In this document: positions 11,500-25,100 of the stretch, piece by piece
Numbering within the stretch: the stretch's first letter is position 1
Layout of the letters: the number at the start of each line of letters is the position of its first letter
Assembly: GCA_014338405.1 (NCBI GenBank)
Contig: JTDE01000155.1
Span: 236,755 to 300,754, forward strand
Reading direction: 5' to 3'
Origin: Paragonimus skrjabini miyazakii
Lineage: Eukaryota; Platyhelminthes; Trematoda; Plagiorchiida; Troglotrematidae
Length of the DNA stretch: 64,000 nt
The notes under the pieces: generated by a model
The model's input: the letters and a program-made list of their open reading frames with translations, nothing else
Databases searched by the model: none
Told to the model about the DNA's origin: nothing
Translations under genes and position numbers: made by a program

Positions 11500-14400
11500 T
11501 CTATGCAGTTTGAAGTGCGAGGTATTTCCTTGCCGTTCATCGGATCGATCGGCAGGGTTGATCCCTCATCCGTATGCGCTGGTTTAATATTATCTCGGAC
11601 CAGAACCTGTCAGAGTTTTCCAGGAGGTTGCGGTTCGTTTAACAAGCAAATCTTCAGTTTCCAGAAAAACTGTAAGGGTTGTGACTTTTTTCCGGTGATG
11701 GTAAAGTGCCTAAGTTGTTGGTCTTCTGCTTCTGCTTCTGGGTTATGTAAGATCACGCTGTAACGAGAGCACTTCACCAAGTGATCACTACCCAGGTTTA
11801 CGAGGCGACTGTAAAGCATGCATGTCCTGTAGCAATTTAGTTTGTACCTTGGTAAATTCGTCTGCACGGAGACTACGGTTAGCTGCTAACAGTTCATCAA
11901 TGTGTGTGATGACTTTATTGTTAGACTAGAGTTGAAATACCACCGTTTTGACTGAACGGGTACATCATTAATCGTGTTCAACTGCTGTCGACCCCATGTT
12001 CAACATCCCGTTCGGTCGTGAAGTGTTAGTTTCACTAGTAGTGGAAGTCAACCTTTTCTACCAATTCGGTATGTGTAAGCGCGTCCGGATGTTCTCTAAC
12101 AAGCGACCTGGAAAGCAAGATTAAATCTGGCTATGGAGTTCACATCGGGTGAGACGCTGCGTAGTTAGTTTGATGACGAGTCCTGAGAGACAGGTTGACT
12201 TCTGCTGGGACCAGCTAGATCCTGCAGTTTTTATGCAGCTGAGTTTGTCTCAGGTGCAGTAGACGGGATGCACATGTCTACCGAACTGTCTGAGGTAGGT
12301 CTTTATTAAAAAGTTCCGCCCGTAGCCAGCACAATAAAAGAGGAAGTGAAGCAGAGAGCCTGTTTCTTGTTATACCCCATCATTACATCGATGCATGCGA
12401 ATATGCACCGACAAATCAGGGTTAGGCTTATTTATCCAGCCGCATGTTAAGCAGAATTATTTCGCTAATCTTTCTCGTGTACTGGTGAATTTCAGAGCGA
12501 AAGTGCTGCAGGATTTTGCCTTTCCATGATAGATCATAACCAATACAATGAAATCAGGTAGAGTGGTAAGCCATAGCTAGTTGGTGAACGCATACCTAGT
12601 TAAGTTTTGCGCCGAGGTTGCCTAGTGGGTGCCACTAGGAAGTGGCGCAATGAGTTGGTGAGGATGGGTTATCTACTTTTGGGACAAGCGTGACACGAGG
12701 GCAGCCCAGATGGAGTGAACAACCTTTAGTCAGCAGGGTAAGGGGCAGGAATATCCGGTTAAGGCATTAACCTTTATGCGCTCCAAGTTTGATGAACAGC
12801 TTGTCCAAACCTTGGGCAGTTTTCCATAAACTTCAAGTTGCGTGTACTTGGACAAATAGATCAACAACACCGCGTTGTGGAGCCTTTATTGTATTTGCCA
12901 GGTAGTCAGCACGGCTACTTGGCTGGAACTACGGGTGGGCCAGGATAGGGTGGCAAATATGTGCTCGCAACGTGAATGCCCCCGATGGTTCATTGTGCTG
13001 AACGAAGACGCGTTCACAACGGCCTATATTCCTGTGATAACATGACACGTACGTGGATGTCGATCAAGTTCGAGCATAGTGAACCACTGTGGAGCATCTG
13101 CAACGGCAGGTCCATAAGTTACATGCTATTCGATAAACCACGAATAGACACGAATTACTTGCTAAAGTTTGCACTGTAGTATTAGTAGGACGAAATCGAG
13201 CGCAACGACATCAGAGTGGTAGTAAATTTATGTGGCTGCTTTAAGATATGTATTATGATGACAGAATTGATTGCCCGCCCGACAGTCGTGTTTGTCGGTT
13301 CATGAACAATGATAGTGAGTTTTTACAGAAAAGTCTGGACCAGCAATAGTTGTTCGCTGTCGAGAACACGCTGTGGGACAGCAGTGCGTACGATACTCGT
13401 TTTTGAAATTCTTTGGCAGAAGTGACATGACGAGTAACGTATGAAACATATCTTTACACCAATCACTTCCAAAGCGTTCTCCTTTACGTCGGTTATGGCC
13501 CTACCTTTACTGATGCCAGTGAATAAGTCAAAGAATAATCAACTAGGAAATTATGCACGGTTGCGAATCTGGCATGATGTCTGAAACTGGTTTGCACAAT
13601 ATACTAGAACGAGTTAGTGAGTACCGAGCAAAATACCGCGATACAACTTTCGTCACTATGTAAACGAAAAGCGGAGAACTTGTAGGAATTTATTGTAACC
13701 TCTAAATCGCTTGTTAGCAACGGCTTCTGCTTTTCACCTATCGACATATTAGACTTTAAGTTATAAAATGTGTTCAGTCATCTCGCCAGACGCTCATCTA
13801 GTTACATATCTTATTAACTTCAAATGATATCACATACGTTTAGCCGCAAACAAGGATTAAAATAAATAGAAATAAATCAGAACAAAATAGACTTAGACAA
13901 TTTAATTTTATTTGCCTAAGCCCCTGGAATCCTGACGTTTATCATGACACCAACCTCCAAATGAATAACCAGAAACTTGAACCAGACAAGCCACTTTTCT
14001 ACATTGTCCAAATAGCATTCACTGTTTAGCGTGTAAATTCTACAAGCAAAAACAGGATGTTTGATCCAGATTTGTCATTGAACGCAGTGTACTGCATCAA
14101 TGGTGATGCTTCTAGCTCAGCATTTTAAGTCTTGTTCAAATATAATCCCGTAATAAACAGTGTGATGATATATTTCGATTACAAATGCCGGTGACCTTGT
14201 GAACTCAGCTATTCAGCTATGCACACCACAAGGCTATTTGAATTCTTTAGCTACGTTCGTTTAGATGGTTTTCTCGTGACCCATCAGTTCATAGGTTCCT
14301 TTACCATATTCTCAGTGAAAGCTACTATATTTACAAACATTCCTATACACTTTGTCAATGTTAACTAAATACATGCTCAAATCTATGCTCCACGCCTATG

Positions 14401-17400
14401 TTTGCTCATGCTAGAAGTCCTCCGGTAGAAAAAGTATAAACGACACTTAAGCTTTTTATTGAAATACTGATGAGTATTCGGAGATTTGGTTAATTTCAAG
14501 TTGACTATCACTCACATCTTATCGCAACTCTCGCAGTCAGACAGATTTTATAGCCAGTCCCCTCCGAAAAGACGTATTAGACTCGAGCTTCTCTCCTCTG
14601 AGAGCACATCCGTAGGGAATCTCATCGCCATTGCCAAAACCCATATTTCCATAGGTCGAAATATCGATTCAGATCACCTCATTCGAGATGATAAGCGTAG
14701 AATTTGTGCTCTGGTTACAAACTAACCGACGCGTTCCAGGAAGACTGGCGGTTAAAACCGCCAAAGCAAATACAAAATTAGTGTTAAACTTTCGGGTTCA
14801 AAGCGGGCAAAAGGACATTTCACTCCTGTTTGGTCATATTCAGCATCCATCAGCAACTGTAACTGAAACGTTTCCACCCAGTCTAACAGGTTTGTGGCAG
14901 GTCTTACTCGAATTCCAACATACGTGCTACTTACCACGTTTTACAAAAACCTTGTAATTCGGCACGCTTTTAGCGCTGGATGATTGCACATTTGGGCAGT
15001 CAACAATCTGCCTGGGAAAATCGTTGACTTTGAAAGTTGGCAAGTTTATTGTTTGTTACCTCGAATTTCCACACATGTTATGCGAATTCGCATTTCAGCA
15101 ACGTCTCTTGGGTAAAGTACGCTAATACTATCTCATTTAAGTGAATCGTCTTTTGCCCTTCCTTTTAGAGAATAAACCGCTTTGACTTGTGTATAGTCCA
15201 TCCAGTTCTATTCTTCCCCGATATATTTGTTGGAGCTTTGAACATGGATAACAATTTTCTGTCATACTCGTTCAAAAATATATACACCCATCTTTACTCT
15301 TACCTACTGGTAGATTAATTTATTTCATACTACTCCATTGTGAACGACAAACTTGTTTCTATCTTATATTTTTACCTACTGAATGATTTGTTAAGTAAAT
15401 GTGAAGACTTCATTAATTCAAAACCACTCTTTACACATTAACTGACGCATACCTCTACATACAGAACTTCTTTATTTCCTTTCCTGATATGTTTTCTTAA
15501 GAAGAATACCTGATCAGCTACTGATAACAGATGGGTTACAAGCTTAAGCACTTCCCAAATTGGACGATGTTAAATTTCTTGTATAATTGTGACTACATCC
15601 ACCAAACCAGAACGATTAAAACAATGTGTTTTTAGCATTTTACTGGTGTTTTCGGTTAGACTGGCCAGAATTATAACGAGGAGTACGTACACCTTTCCAA
15701 TGATATAAACAATCGACAATAACTTCTGAGTTTTTCTAATGCGAATCCTTCTAGATATGTTCGTTAGAATTGCAAATATCAGTCGTAACTAGGGGTTCGA
15801 CAAACCCTTGCACGAAATACCTGGATGCTGACACGCCTAAACCTAAAAGCTTTTTCGAGAAGGACATTGTTAGGTTGTGTTACTTTGTTCTTTGAAGTGA
15901 ATTTACAGTTTCATTCAAGCGGCAAACCAACCGAAGATTGAAACATGCTTTACTGGTGTTCAGTCATTCAATATACCGAAGTAAACCAAGGCTCCTCTGT
16001 GCCTAACTACGGTTGATCTTCATTATACTGCCATTAAAATAACAGAGCACCTGATAAATTCGTTTTACATTCTACACAAAAAGTGATTTGGAACGATGAA
16101 TTTACATCAGTTCTATTATCTTAACCAATTGTCCGTCATCAGTTGATAGCCTATTTTATTCATTGACCGCCACTCGCACTCCCTTTTCATCATATCGGCA
16201 GTAGAGACAGAATGTAACTGAAAATTTGGCTGTTGTGATTGTTTGGACCGATATCGAGTGGTCCTGAATTTTTAATGAGGTTGAATTGAATGATGGATAC
16301 TGCCAAATGTTCGTAGGAGAGCACGGTGAACATAACGCCAGATGCAATCTCACGTTACATCTCACCAATGATATTTAAGACTGATGTGGCTTCAATTTAA
16401 ACTGATAAAGAAGTACTCACATCATCTGAACTAAAACAGACTCGTCAGGTATCATTCGCTAGTTCCATTTTGTCACATGTTGGACTGTAATATTAAAACT
16501 TCTTGAAATATTGAGAGCGAAATTGTTCTATGGATACAGAAATGAAGGTAAACCGTAGAGTAACCGAGCAAAGTCGTATGATCCACATACAAAGAACTTG
16601 TCACATGTGGTTTATTGCGACAAAGATTATTTTGTCCCTTACGGTGTGTAATGAAAAGAGCCAAAAGGAGATAGTAGTTAATTCGTCCCTGTTATTTCCT
16701 AAATCTTCGCTGAAAGATGTGATGAAACAATGATCCCACTAACTTCCAAATCACGGGCTACATACGACATGGTTAAGCGTTGTTGTAAGCCAGAATATAC
16801 CAGATTCAAACAAATAATGAATTGCAACTGGAAAGAAGGTGATGGCAATATGGTTCGTAATTTGTAAAAGTCTACATGGTAAAAAATCTTCTGTCGGCCG
16901 ACAGGCTGGGAACTATGTGTAATATATCGGTGACGATTTATACTCATTGAACCTGCAAGGAAGGAGTTGACGATCACTTAACACCTCTTGCTTTGAATCT
17001 GGAATATCGCTGCGGTTACTCACTCACTTCAAGGTTGGATGACGATGATTCAACGTCCTAGATGAACAAAGGTGTACACCACGCCATTACTCTGACGACA
17101 GTAAGCAACTTGTACACCCTGTAATACAGTCTAAAGATTGAACTGAAATCACACGAAGCGGTCAACTCTTAATTGCGGTCAAATCATCACATTAATCATT
17201 TCTACTGGACATTAGTAACTGGATTTCAATTGGGTGTTTTCCGGTGTAAACCATACCACCGACGCGGAAGATGAAAACAAGCTATCACTCCCACATGTAG
17301 CCTTGCCTCATCAATCGGGGGTATCAGGTCAAAGGTGAGCACAACGGATGAAGGCTTGGACGGGCCGATACTAGCACCTTCACACCTTCATTGGTCTGCG

Positions 17401-17530
17401 GCTTGTTGTTTACCAAACATAAAACAAAAATGGGTATGCCAGCTAAAATCCAGAAGGCGTCTGACTATAGTAGAAAAAACCTAGTGAGAGTAGAAGTCCC
17501 GAGAGATTTCTACACAAAAGCGAGGCACAA
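11500..17530. other. No gene recognised
   Basis: The first few hundred bases may hold the 5' part of the decayed R2-type element on the minus strand. From about 12.8 kb on there are only short frames with no splice context or domain. Composition becomes AT-rich after 13.7 kb. No repeats of the families named elsewhere were found. Confidence 0.5.
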
Positions 17531-17687
17531 TATCGTAGAGACATCATCGTCATCATAACAGCCATGAGCCTGACCAAAAAGTACTGTGGCTCGGGCCGCC
17601 GCTCACCTCAACAGTGACGTGGAATATCCTAGAAGAAAACGTCACTAAGAAGGTTGAAAATCAATAAAAGAAGGTTAAGCGGAAGAA

Positions 17688-18269
17688 CTAGAAATGATAT
17701 GGATACAGGTATGCCATTGACTGCGACACATTGCCAGGCAGGCGACACCTACCCACTCTGCTCAATGGAGCAGTTAAGGCCTTCATATTTTGTGACCACG
17801 TTGTTGTTTGGCCACCACGTGGTTTGACCCAACCGTTGGTGGTCTCAGCATATAATGCCGGGTACGGTAAACGATTAGATGACATACGGAGTACGTGGCC
17901 CAACCATCGCAAGCTGTGTACCGTAAATAATTGACCAATTGATCGCGCATCCCGAGCGTTCCGGAATACGCGTCGGCGAACTGCCACATTGCTCACGCGA
18001 TCAGTCCACTTAATATGAGCCAATTGGCGGATACAACGATGGTCAAACACAGCAAGCCTGTTGACGTCTTCTTTGTGAACAGGCCACGTTTCCGAACCAT
18101 AAAGCAAAATGGAACGCACACAGGCATTATATACCCTTCCTTTCAGTGATAACCTAACGTCTTTCCGACGCCACAGATGACGCAGTTTGGCAAAGGCAAC
18201 TCTTGCCTTTGCGATCCTCGCTGATATCTGATCAGCAATACTACAGGCTGATGAGATAGTGCTACCCAC
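17688..18269 (-). pseudogene. RTE retrotransposon C-terminal region
   Basis: A 193-codon frame covering the part downstream of the RT fingers/palm: LGSTISSACSIADQIS-type start, AKLRHLWRRKDVRLSLKGRV, YGSETWPVHKEDVNRL, WTDRVSNVAVRRRVF and a WLGHVLRMS block. In the 49 kb copy the corresponding frame continues with a GWGPRDHSNRWLET segment. Here about 55 bases are missing directly after RCRLPG, so the frame ends in a different short tail. It is part of the truncated element and not a host gene. Confidence 0.8.
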
Positions 18270-18333
18270 ATATGTCTACAGTTTTAAGCGGGTTACCTAC
18301 AATTAAAAAAGTAGAAGTTGAATTGCCCCAGTC

Positions 18334-18835
18334 TTAAAGCACCACTTTGCACCTTGCAGGTGCAAAGCGCATTCCATACAAACCAGCTCGGTCGCTCAAC
18401 CTGTCCAGCATGGTCTGCATGTTTTCGGCAGAGGGGCCAAGTAAGAAAATGTCGTCCGCATACTCCAGATCGATCAATCTAGCGCCAGGAAGAAGCTCAA
18501 CACCAAGTTCACTGGACTGCTTAAGCGCACTCTCCAGATTGTCGTCTATGACAAAATTGATCAGGAAGGGGGAAATTGGACACCCCACTGGGAGTGACGA
18601 ACGTTCGAGACAGTTGTCCATAAACTCTCACCCTACTTGCAGAGTGAGCATACAGTTATCTCACTAGATTCACGTATTTCCTTGGTACTCCCTTGTGAAG
18701 GAGATAGCTCCAGAGAACGTTACGAGCAACTAAGTCGAAAGCAGCTTTTAGGTCCAAAAAGACCACGACTGTCAGCTGTCTGTAACAGTGCCGATGTTCC
18801 AAGAGCCGTGAAGACAGATCGTAGAGACAACAGAG
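18334..18835 (-). pseudogene. RTE reverse transcriptase remnant
   Basis: Two pieces in shifted frames cover the RT palm. The upstream piece has FLDLKAAFDLVARNVLWS; the downstream piece has VGCPISPFLINFVIDD and LIDLEYADDIFLLGPS, with the YADD catalytic box intact. A stop after KYVNLVR and a deleted stretch between the pieces, relative to the 49 kb copy, break the enzyme. The copy stops matching at about 18815-18835, where unrelated sequence starts. Confidence 0.8.
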
Positions 18836-20170
18836 AAAAATTCCCATGTTCATTATTTTTTCATACGACGGTATTGGTAACCGTGAGATAGTCAGTCACA
18901 GACGTTTAAACGCAGTTGTGTCTACTCTACTGTAAGATTTGTCGAACCATTCAACGCCTGCCTGGTAGAGATTCTGGATCTCAAACATGGCTTGTCTAGG
19001 TGATCTTCATCTAGTTGTACTTACTCTATCACCTATTGCTCTCGAGAAAGTCGCACGATGACCACACGTGAACAACTCCCAGATGGCTTTGCAGCTGTTC
19101 GATAAGGCGAATTCACGGGGTAGTCTGATCCCATATGATTGATTCTGGCTAAAGGATAGAACTACGTAAGGCGGCATAGGTATGTAATGCTAACTCCAAG
19201 CGCTTGCAGTGGCTGTCGTCCGAGTGGCAGGGTATGTGCCGAAGGTTAATCAGATCAGCGTACCTAATGAGTAGTAACGGCGACGAATGCGGTAGTGTTT
19301 TACTGGTGAGATTTGACCATTAAAAATGTGCTACTCACGCTAAGTTACTTTGTAAAATCATAATGCTTTCAAGGGCCACTAAGGAGTCAGCGTTTCTTCC
19401 TATTTCATAAGAACGATCTTGACATCTACACTAATTTAAAGACTTCATTGTTTCTAAGTTAAAAGAAAAAATAACTTGCAGATGGTTCACTATTCGCAAA
19501 ACCAGACTAACGTTTGTTCAATCATTTATGAGGTATGGCAAGCCCATTCTAAATTACCAGGGTGCAACTGTCATCAACAAGTGAATTGTTCTCAACCGAG
19601 CTGTGTGGTCCATGTCTAGAGAAGTAGAAACATTTTGTTTAAACCAATTGATGATAGACGTGGCTGACATTTTTCTATTACCTCTTCTAACAAAATGTTT
19701 TCTACGTTATCTTGTGAAGCCCATCTCCAGCCGGGTGACATATTTTGTGTTCCATGCCGAAATCATAAACGCAGTCGTCCCCCGCCTAAAGAAACCGTTG
19801 TAGAGACAAACCAAAAGTGATCGTTTCTGCAGGATGGACAATCTAGTTCATGCATGAACAACCGTATGGAACATATCTTATCAATTTATCAAAAGTTCGT
19901 CAGGACCGTTTGTATGAAACATCATTCACACTAAGTACCTTGTGGTTGGTATTACACTTTACTGCTGGTTTCGACAAAAAACGCGGTTGCCTTGGGCTCT
20001 GCATTGTGGTTGAGAAAGTGACAGGCGGGTTAGTAAGAGCTTGCGCTGATGGGTCATTCGCACAATAGCTACTCATTAAGACACTGCTCTTCACGCAACT
20101 CTCACTCATTTATTCCAGTGTATGTCACTTCCATCTCGCCTCATTAAGTTAGTTGTCTTCTGTTTTGCAG
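18836..20170. other. No clear gene; one Cys-containing open segment
   Basis: At about 19970-20068 the plus strand reads GCLGLCIVVEKVTGGLVRAC then ADGSFAQ and a stop. The spaced cysteines and VxGC-like run resemble part of a small Ly6-type three-finger domain, but the segment is too short to assign. A GTAAGAG donor-like site lies inside it. Otherwise nothing is recognised. Confidence 0.3.
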
Positions 20171-20285
20171 ACACTCCACTGATGAGCAAGTTTTGTCAAT
20201 GTGTGATCTGCAGGGCTACTTTTGCAGCTTGACCCACACTGTTCGAACAGCAGAAGTGACTTACTCCGCGTTTTGTTTACAATAA
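20171..20285 (+). CDS. Possible terminal exon, 37 codons
   Basis: A strong acceptor (TGTCTTCTGTTTTGCAG) precedes an open segment, phase 2, reading STDEQVLSMCDLQGYFCSLT followed by VRTAEVTYSAFCLQ and a stop. Three cysteines and the length suit the last exon of a small secreted protein. It follows the Cys-containing segment near 20.0 kb on the same strand, but the splice phases of the two do not join simply. Function unknown. Confidence 0.35.
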
Positions 20286-21388
20286 CGACATTCCGTGTAT
20301 CAACAGCGATACAGTATTTGGGGATAACTTAGACATGTCGGTCTACTTGACATGCAGTGATACAACCCTAGTAGCACAGAGTTGGTTTATCGTAAGCACC
20401 CAAGTACCTATGTGTTTACTACGACCTAGTGGTCTGAAGTTTGAACTGTAGCACATTGATGAAAGTGACACTTATTTGTGTAAAAAAGATGAGGTGATGT
20501 CATGTACGGTGTGGGACAGGCCAGGTTTTCTGTATTTTGATCAAACCAACTGTTTTGAACAGGTTAAACTCCAGATTCCAAGAAACAAACGTTCACAGTA
20601 GAGGCCAGGACTGTGGTCCGTGGTAAGATCTGAATTACTCCTCAGAGAGCATTACATTCTTGGAGAAGTCCTACGAAACAGATAGGAAGTGGTCTGTCTC
20701 CGTGGGATAGAACTATGGAAGGAAAGACCGTCGTATTGTTTATCCATGTAAATGTTAAATGAGGCTTATTGGAAAAAATTGTTTGTAGAATCGAAACTAT
20801 GAACAGGTGTATTTCGTAGTGAGGTTGAAATACTGCTCAGTCGGGTGTTCGGACTACATTGTTTGCAACGGATATGAAAGGGAACGTTTATGGACGGGTG
20901 TTCAAATACAATAGCTCTGCAAACCCACAAATAGAAAGAAGTCCGTTCTCATTAAATATTGATGATCTATAAGCTCCAAGCTTGCCACTTAATTGAGACA
21001 GGACTGAACAATATGGCAACTTTTTGAATATCCAACAGCGACCAACACATTCTACTATTCCTAAGGTCCGGTTATGCCTCAGATAATATGGGTGGCTGTT
21101 TTTTGAGGGAACAACCAACTGGTTGATAAAGCAGGGTGAATAGATATTTTTTTGTTTCTGTGGTTTACGATCTCTGATAACAAGTTATACACGAAACTCG
21201 CTACGGCAAAATGGTCTATCATTTCAAATGAACCTGATCAAACCGCTGTTGTTGTTGAACCGAAGATCAAAGTGTAACTTATTTCCAACCAACTTGTTTG
21301 ACTAAAACGATGAGGTAATGGGAAGCTCATCGTACCTCGGATGTAACCAAATAACCTGATTACTCAACTATTGAATATTTTTTTTCAG

Positions 21389-21468
21389 CTGACAGTGGAC
21401 AACCAATGATTACGAGTCATGGCAAGATTATATTCTTTATCATAGAGAAAATGCACGTGTTGCAATAA
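21389..21468 (+). CDS. Possible terminal exon, 25 codons
   Basis: A very strong acceptor (a T-rich run ending TTTTTTTTCAG) opens a phase 1 segment, DSGQPMITSHGKIIFFIIEK and a few more residues, closing at a TAA that overlaps a polyadenylation-type AATAAA (21464-21469). The combination is suggestive, but the segment is short and could be chance. Confidence 0.25.
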
Positions 21469-21956
21469 AGAATACTTCTGCAAACACGATCTTTTTCATA
21501 CTATCGTAGTGGACCAAAAAACGAGTATATCGATAAGAGTTGTAAAAGTTGACTCATTTTTGGGAGATGTGTGATAAATTTCAGCCTCCAAAGCGTTTCA
21601 CATTTCAAAACAACCATAGTAGTAACTAGGTTCTTGTGGGTCTAAGCGTCGATTGATACAGAAATGTCCAACTTGCTATAGTGCAAATTTATTTTTTAAA
21701 GGTGGAACAAAACCTCGATACCTACGTGTACTTATGGCTCAAAAACTATGTTTGCCCTCCGACGTCTAAACACAATGTCCCACACCAGGCCGCTTACTAT
21801 CAACTTCACGTACCCACATGACATCCCTTCTGCACCCACATGCTACCCCAGCCACGTCGCGGTGTGTCGTCATTCCTAAGGGGAAAGAAAGATATGTAGT
21901 TGATTTTCCTTATTGACTCAGCGCGCAGCTGAAGCGTCCCTGTTGGTTGCGGCTTG

Positions 21957-22193
21957 TTAAATTACGGACCTGAGTTCATCCGCAAACTGGGCCACCATCT
22001 TGTCCGCCGATTCAGTGGAACATGGGGCCACAAAAATGGGCACGCCCTTCCGATTCTTGAAACAAGGCCGAACGTGTCCTTTCCAGTAGTCGTGACCAAA
22101 CGGGAAGACAAGTGTGAGTGTGTATAACTTTAGTGTTGCGAAGTGTTGCGCGCAGACTGGTCCCTGGGAGTACCTCGTTGGACGGTTAGATAT
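21957..22193 (-). CDS. Open segment of 78 codons, protein-like
   Basis: The minus strand is open from about 22193 to a TAA at 21957-21959 without an ATG, so ORF finders that need a start codon miss it. It contains LKLYTLTLVFPFGHDYWKGH, CFKNRKGVPIFVAPCSTESA and DKMVAQFADELRSVI. The GC-richer composition, the hydrophobic-then-charged pattern and the amphipathic end look like a genuine exon or a transposon ORF fragment. No family is recognised. The surrounding 21.75-22.25 kb is also richer in GC than its neighbours. Confidence 0.4.
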   Translation of the reverse strand: MSNRPTRYSQGPVCAQHFATLKLYTLTLVFPFGHDYWKGHVRPCFKNRKGVPIFVAPCSTESADKMVAQFADELRSVI

Positions 22194-22199
22194 TTAGGG

Positions 22200-25100
22200 A
22201 AACGGACCAACTCTTCATACTTCTCGGGCTATCCAACTCAGCACCCATGCCGCGACCTAGTTTGCGCCATTGGTAAATGAGACAATCTAACCTAGGTATT
22301 TACACGCCTGATATATGTTCAAGAAGCTGGAATACAAAATAAAAATTTGAATCGATCCCACGTTACCTTTATCAAATGAGTGCGTAAGGGAAAACAGCTT
22401 CAATCAGTCCTTTGATTTGTCCAGACTACCTGCTAGCAAATGACCTAGTACACTGAGAATTCGCACGCTAAACAGAAAGCAACCATTGATTTTGGAATAA
22501 ACGCTTCGCTTCAGGCAGGCGAAAAGGTAAGCTTAAAGGACTCCTTATCGATGTTCCGTTTTATCATTCTCTGTTTTGTTCCGATGATAAACTGGTAACA
22601 CTAAACCCTAATACTGTCCACTGAGTGGTCAAAGAGGATGCTGGTCTACGTAAATTCCATTAAATGCCGGACATCTTCCGTAAGTGAGGAGTCTCCTTCA
22701 CTTTGTAGCAATAAAAACCTCGACTATATAATAATAGTCGAAGCTGTTACACAACAGGTGCTACGCAAACAATGACTTCAATTTGATTGGGATATTCCGA
22801 TTGTTTTTGTTGTCAACGGTACAGTTGTGGTATATCGTCCACAGAGATTATTGAAAATTCTGAACATTACTCATGAGATGGTGGACAAACACAGTATGAC
22901 GTAATTAGCAATGGTCATTATGGCTGTCCCATGAGAAGGTGGACTAGAATACTAATCATAGTCAAGACAAGGATAGGAACTAATGAACTATCTTCAATAG
23001 AATATTACTCAAACCGAACTGTTTATTTTGAAGATGGTCAACGGTAAAAGCGTTATCTGAATATGAGCGCTCTGATTGAATATAAATGGTACTCACTTTG
23101 TAACAAGTAAAATCAATCACTACTCTGGATTGTGCAAACGCCATTGGCTATCATCAGTTTATGTGTATTGCAGTATGCATCAACTATAATGATCTGAACA
23201 AAATGTGTTAGTTGACCCTAGTATCCGTCATCCTTCTGGTTTCTGACAGAACTTCCAGGATACTGACGGGGGAATTCTAGCCGTCTTGACGAATGCCGAC
23301 GATATTCGACACACTTCTTCAAATCTTCGGCCTACATTCTCTTGAATTCGCGTATTCTAAGTTGACCGCAACTGGTTCAGTTTTAATACAGCTGCGTATT
23401 AGACAGCTCTAAGGGACTCCGTAGTGTCAGATCCTAATAGACCAATCTAAGCAATCCTTTAAGAAACTCCAACGGCAGACGACCAAGTGTAATTTCTAAT
23501 GGGGTTAAATCAGTCACTTGAAGGTTCTTTCAGCTGTATGCCGTTACCACAATACTACTGTTTTTAAGTAAATAATGAATGCCTACTGATAAGTTATTTA
23601 ATGCAGTAAAAAACCGGTAATTAAAGAAGTCTACACATGAGGTAATCGTATTCAGGCTGCTCAGTTTCACATCGGTGGCCCTTGACATAATTTATGATTA
23701 TTTATTATTATTCAATAATCAGATAAAAATGTATGGCAAACATTGTAGCCTGCAAATTTTATGTTGTTATTCAATGTCAAAAACCAGTCAATCAACTATC
23801 CCCAGCACAGTAAACCAAAGGTCTAATGGGTGAAAGTTTCATCGAGAGCATGAAGACTGTCTGTTAATTTCAATGAAAATGAAATCCTCTGTAGACTACC
23901 AGTCTGAAAAAGTTGTTCGACAGTTTATCAGTATCCTTTCGAGTTAGCGTGATTGCAATTATTGTCAACCGAGCTGGACAGATTGGATGTTTCACAAAAT
24001 GTGCCGTAGATATTACTAAAAGAAAACAGTCAGTAACTACGAAAAAATCTTTTTCTGATCTTCTATCCATGTGAATCAAAACAGTCACTCCTTAGAATAA
24101 AAGAGGTTGACACATGTTGTATGACTGTGATTATTTATTTTTAAACGAAATTTGTTTCACATTGTTCACCCAATCACAACTAGTTGGCACAACTTATAGT
24201 TGACAAGTGCATACCAAAATTATCATTGATTGATAAACGCCAATAGCACTTTGAATTTTTTGACACATTGGAATGTGGACGTTTGCATTTGACCAGTTAT
24301 CGGGGATTTCCAAAACCGAACTAGACTGTCAAAAGCTGTTCACGAATGTTAGCCCTGAAGAATTAGTGTATAGTGGAATGACAGGAGACATTCGAACAGT
24401 TATTTCGATCTACACTAGTACCAATGAGCTAGTTCATCCAATTGCAATCTGCGTTTGTTAATTAACTAGGACAATAAGAAGCTTATAGTGTCTTCCAACT
24501 GGTCGGTAGTTACAATCATCTGACTACTTTGCAAACTAGTCGCAATTCGTGAACTTTGAAGACTAGAATGGTGAAAGTTCGAATGAAGCGATACAAAATA
24601 GCCGGAATGCTTTTTATGACTTGGTCTGTAACCACCAAATTCTGTCGCATCATCATCCAGCTTAATGACCTAATAGGTGTTTATTGTTCAATTGAGTAAA
24701 GAAACATGGTGCAATTAATTATATCGCATATTTACCTTGCCGAATCAAGTTACAATTAGTCAGTGTATTAGTAGGGTTGGTAAAGATAACCCAATGACCA
24801 ACCTCATGTAGTCTACGAACTTACAACTAAGACGCATACAAAAACCTCAAGAGAAGAAGCACACCTATCCAAGAACACGTGTATACATTTTGATGAAAAT
24901 CTCTGGAAATCCCGTACAAAGCCCAAAGGCAATCTTACCAGACCGAACCGTCTCCGTTCTGCATAGTCCTCAATGTTGACCATTTATGCACATAAAACCG
25001 TTCGTAAAAAATCTACGCATAGTGCACTGGTAGTTTAAAATTTGATTTTCCCTACACATAACTATATTGTAAATTTTGGTCAGATGAATTTACAAGATAT

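Larger units (their letters stand above)
17541..18835 (-). mobile_element. RTE-clade retrotransposon, 5'-truncated copy
   Basis: This copy is collinear on the minus strand with the copy at 49.48-51.15 kb. It begins (high coordinates) in the RT domain at the LEHRHCYRQ/FLDLKAAFD region. It runs through VGCPISPFLINF and EYADDIFLL, then a second block with YGSETWPVHKED and RLAVFDHRCIRQLAH, and ends in a short TGATGA-type tail (17541-17558). That tail and the GSETW...H+CL+ block are features of RTE elements. It has internal stops, frame breaks and a small deletion near its C-terminus. The endonuclease part is absent. Confidence 0.85.

Noticed and set aside
18347..18667. Plus-strand frame of 106 codons, and the 80-codon minus frame at 50047-50289
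   Set aside because: These are antisense shadows of the RTE reverse transcriptase.
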